A program made the position numbers and the translations under genes. The notes beneath the pieces were generated by a model. It was not told where the DNA came from, did not search any database, and saw nothing but the letters and a program-made list of their open reading frames with translations. A stretch of DNA of 64,000 nucleotides from Mesonia maritima. GTDB lineage: Bacteria > Bacteroidota > Bacteroidia > Flavobacteriales > Flavobacteriaceae. Below are positions 61,811 to 64,000 of the stretch, one piece after another. Each line of letters starts with the position of its first letter. Position 1 is the first letter of the stretch. Location of the stretch: NCBI RefSeq assembly GCF_042433895.1, contig NZ_JBHLUA010000004.1, positions 1 through 64,000 of the forward strand. The letters are read 5' to 3'.

Positions 61811-62455
61811 TTATTTAGGAGACCAATTAGCTGGGTCGGTTCTCCATTTTTTTAAGGTTTCTACTTCTTCTTTTTTTAAGTAATTCGTTTTATAGGCTTG
61901 ATCTACCAAATGATTATAATTACTTAAAACATTCACTTTTATATTTTCTTTTTCAAAATTTTCTTTCGAAATATCGAAGCCATAAGAAAATATAGCTAAC
62001 ATTCCTTTTACATTTGCTCCGGCTTCTTTCAAAGCTTTTACTGCGTTTAAACTGCTCTTTCCGGTACTAATTAAATCTTCAACAACCACTACATTTTTTC
62101 CGGATTCTAGATGACCTTCAACTTGGTTTTGTCTCCCGTGTTTTTTAGGTTCTGGGCGAACATACACAAATGGTAAACCTAAATATTCGGCAACTAACAT
62201 TCCAATTCCAATGGCTCCGGTAGCAACGCCGGCAATAACATCAGGTCTTCCGTATTCTTTTTCAAGTTGTTTTGCCATGTTTTCTCGAATAAAATTTCGA
62301 ATGGGCGGGTAAGACAGAACAATTCGGTTGTCACAATAGATTGGAGATTTCCAACCGCTTGCCCAAATAAAAGGTTCTTGTGCATTTAATTTTATTGCCT
62401 TAATTTGCAACAGCAATTCAGCAGTTTTTTTCGCTGTTTCTTTATTTAAAATCAT
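61811..62455 (-). CDS. pyrE: Orotate phosphoribosyltransferase
   Basis: A 214-aa enzyme of pyrimidine synthesis that joins orotate and PRPP. It has the PRPP-binding motif VVVVEDLISTGKSS near 121-134, the flexible-loop PEPKKHGRQNQVEG and the N-terminal ASGWKSPIYCDNR. It is divergent from the NUDIX gene with only 8 bases between start codons. Confidence 0.96.
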   Translation of the reverse strand: MILNKETAKKTAELLLQIKAIKLNAQEPFIWASGWKSPIYCDNRIVLSYPPIRNFIRENMAKQLEKEYGRPDVIAGVATGAIGIGMLVAEYLGLPFVYVRPEPKKHGRQNQVEGHLESGKNVVVVEDLISTGKSSLNAVKALKEAGANVKGMLAIFSYGFDISKENFEKENIKVNVLSNYNHLVDQAYKTNYLKKEEVETLKKWRTDPANWSPK

Positions 62456-62460
62456 ACTTG

Positions 62461-62468
62461 CAAATGTA
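62461..62468 (-). promoter_or_regulatory. Likely pyrE -7 box overlapping the NUDIX start codon
   Basis: The minus strand reads TACATTTG here, a match to TAnnTTTG, 5 bases before the pyrE ATG. It overlaps the NUDIX ATG (62464-62466). The pyrE mRNA would then be leaderless or nearly so, and the NUDIX gene must be transcribed from elsewhere. Confidence 0.45.
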
Positions 62469-63087
62469 TAAAGTTTTTGTAAATGATATTCCTATAATTC
62501 TTTCAACAAAGAAGCATATTGGTGACCAATATACATCAATTCCTATAAAAAAGGCAAAGATAAAAAGGATAATCAAACAAGTAATAAAAGGCGACTTGTT
62601 TTATGTGAACCTTTATCACAAAAAAGAGGAGAAGCTTTTAAAACACCTAAAAAAGAAGCTAAAAACGATTGTAGCCGGTGGCGGAATGGTTTTTAACGAG
62701 AAAGGCGAAATTTTATTTATTTACCGAAATAACCGTTGGGATTTACCTAAAGGAAAAGCTGAAAAAAACGAGAATATTCAAGAAACCTCCATTCGTGAAG
62801 TAGAAGAAGAAACGGGTGTAGAAAACATAGAAATCACAAAATTTTTACAAACCACCTATCATATTTTAAAGCGAAACGGAAAATTTAAATTGAAAGAAAC
62901 TTTTTGGTTTGAAATGAAAACTGATTATGCCGGCGAATTAATTCCGCAGGAACAAGAAGGAATTACAAAAGTGGAATGGCGAAATTTTGAAAAATCGCAA
63001 AAAGCACTTAAAAAATCTTACGAAAATATTAAGTTGCTTTTTCCGAAAGAATATTTAATTCAGCATCCTAAAAATCGGGTATTGTAA
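62464..63087 (+). CDS. NUDIX hydrolase
   Basis: A 207-aa protein whose NUDIX domain (about 68-200) has the box GKAEKNENIQETSIREVEEE (GX5EX7REUXEEXGU). The N-terminal 65 residues form an extra basic region (KKKLKTIVAGG) that I do not recognise. It probably hydrolyses a nucleoside diphosphate derivative. ATG 62464 is used rather than TTG 62458. Its 3' end overlaps the convergent peptidase gene by 33 bases. Confidence 0.92.
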   Translation: MYKVFVNDIPIILSTKKHIGDQYTSIPIKKAKIKRIIKQVIKGDLFYVNLYHKKEEKLLKHLKKKLKTIVAGGGMVFNEKGEILFIYRNNRWDLPKGKAEKNENIQETSIREVEEETGVENIEITKFLQTTYHILKRNGKFKLKETFWFEMKTDYAGELIPQEQEGITKVEWRNFEKSQKALKKSYENIKLLFPKEYLIQHPKNRVL

Positions 63088-64000
63088 ATGCGCATCTTCA
63101 TAATACGAAGTTTGCTTGTGAATCCAATCTAATTGCGCGTACCAATTATTTCTGAAATCTCGGTTTTCTTTTTTCTTGGTTTCAAACCTGTGTTTTAATT
63201 CAGGATTTTCCTGTAAAAGATTCCACGCTAAATCTTCAAAAACGTAGGGCGAAAAATGTTCTTTTTGCTGAAGAATAGTATCAAAGAAATTCCAGTTAAA
63301 AAACGAATCGACTGCCATCGGTTCTAAAGTTTCCAATAAATAGCGAATTCCAAGTTGATTTGTAGCAACAATAAAATCTCCTTTTCTAAATTTCACTTTT
63401 TTAGTTGAAGCAAAAACTTTTGTCGCAAAATGCGGATAATGACCTTCGTAAGCATTTTCGCGCGTTTGGTAATCTTCAATTCTATAACTTTCAATTTCCA
63501 TAATAGAATCTTTTTCGAGCGCGGTCATTTCAATTTGATTCAGTTTTAATAAATCGATCACTTTCCACCAACCTTGCGGAATTATATAAGCCTTTGGAAT
63601 GTTAACCGTATCGCTAGGTTTAAAAGAATTATAATATTTTATGTCTTTTGTATAAGGTTTATTTCGATCATATTTTAACCGATCTTTTCCAGTGATTTTA
63701 CTTTTAATTCTTTCGGCTTCATAACCTTTAAAAGCAAGTGTTGAAGTTTGAGAGCTATCTACTTCATAGTTTAAATAATATTCTTTTTTCTGTTGAAAAA
63801 TACTATCGGCTTCCTTCTTTAAATTTTTAATTTTTGTGCCGTCGTTTTCTAAAATTTTAATTGCCGAAAGCATTAATTCATACGTTCCTTTTACGCGTTC
63901 TTTATAAGGTTTTAGCATATGCGTTTCTACCATCATTCCTGGTGTATTCCAAAGCGAAACATAACCTGTAGAATAACGCGGATGATCTAAAAATTGCGAA
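63055..64000 (-). CDS. M14 family zinc carboxypeptidase, C-terminal part (runs off the right edge)
   Basis: The reading frame is open through the right end of the window, so the N-terminus is missing. The visible 314 residues begin near SQFLDHPRYSTGYVSLWNTP and contain GMMVETHMLKPY, whose Glu fits the catalytic Glu of M14 peptidases. The remaining 270 residues are a C-terminal domain rich in charged and aromatic residues. An internal ATG at 63936 is not the true start. Confidence 0.7.
   Translation of the reverse strand, partial: SQFLDHPRYSTGYVSLWNTPGMMVETHMLKPYKERVKGTYELMLSAIKILENDGTKIKNLKKEADSIFQQKKEYYLNYEVDSSQTSTLAFKGYEAERIKSKITGKDRLKYDRNKPYTKDIKYYNSFKPSDTVNIPKAYIIPQGWWKVIDLLKLNQIEMTALEKDSIMEIESYRIEDYQTRENAYEGHYPHFATKVFASTKKVKFRKGDFIVATNQLGIRYLLETLEPMAVDSFFNWNFFDTILQQKEHFSPYVFEDLAWNLLQENPELKHRFETKKKENRDFRNNWYAQLDWIHKQTSYYEDAHLQYPIFRMLN

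Noticed and set aside
63055..63936. Complete 293-aa gene at the right edge
   Set aside because: The frame stays open to the end of the window with sequence typical of M14 peptidases, so the gene is truncated by the window.
1..64000. CRISPR arrays, tRNA, rRNA or intact insertion sequences
   Set aside because: No regularly spaced direct repeats, no cloverleaf-like or ribosomal sequence and no transposase were recognised by reading; a covariance search was not possible.

Overview
The window looks like chromosomal DNA of a marine-type member of the Flavobacteriaceae (Bacteroidota). The evidence is the AT-rich sequence, promoters of the TAnnTTTG type lacking strong Shine-Dalgarno sites, a FecI/FecR/TonB-receptor/DUF4249 surface-signalling operon, a fused CcoN-CcoO oxidase subunit with a one-haem CcoP, and a bacterial acyl-CoA-binding protein. 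No rRNA, tRNA, CRISPR array or intact insertion sequence was seen. The genus cannot be named from sequence alone.

Layout. 1-5.3 kb: a visibly AT-richer two-gene locus, probably acquired and probably defensive. It encodes a 1034-aa protein with two DUF262 modules and a type IIG-like DNA-recognition region, followed directly by an RecF/SMC-like ATPase. 5.3-8.2 kb: repeat-rich DNA around an MscS-type channel and a VF530-family protein. 8.2-13.4 kb (minus): DUF4249 lipoprotein, TonB-dependent receptor, FecR anti-sigma and ECF sigma. 13.8-41.2 kb: a large low-oxygen/stress region. It holds a PAS histidine kinase, a REC-CRP-type regulator, three universal stress proteins, HemN, truncated haemoglobin, a CoA-transferase, the complete cbb3 oxidase cluster with assembly genes, thioredoxin, an ATP-cone/Mrr-like nuclease, an MBL-fold RNase-like protein, Hsp20 and an MBL-rhodanese protein; a DUF2089/YIP1/hydrolase/spermidine-synthase-like block lies inside it. 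41.3-46.9 kb (minus): porin, TrkA, TrkH and a KdpD/KdpE-like pair. 47.1-54.7 kb: orphan PAS kinase, small secreted protein and a tripartite RND efflux operon. 54.7-64 kb: housekeeping genes (birA, rsfS, ftsH, cdsA, psd, ACBP, SDR, pyrE, NUDIX) and a truncated M14 peptidase at the right edge.

The most informative pattern is regulatory. An FNR/CRP-like palindrome TGAY-N4-RTCA occurs in front of eight transcription units (usp1-hemN, membrane protein-trHb, ccoSNOQP, ccoI, the DUF6134-like gene, usp2, usp3-nuclease-MBL, hsp20), with a degenerate ninth before the CoA-transferase. In every case its centre lies exactly 29.5 bp upstream of the first base of a TAnnTTTR-like -7 box, where a class II activator would sit. 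One site serves the two divergent promoters of ccoI and the DUF6134-like gene. The neighbouring REC-CRP regulator has E and R at the recognition-helix positions expected to read TGA/TCA, and its partner kinase has a PAS domain resembling FixL around the haem-ligand His. The region therefore reads as a compact oxygen-responsive regulon with its own candidate regulator.

A second layer is interspersed repeats: hairpin elements whose stems change with compensation, and a duplicated intergenic cassette ending in a promoter box. Both are confined to intergenic DNA.
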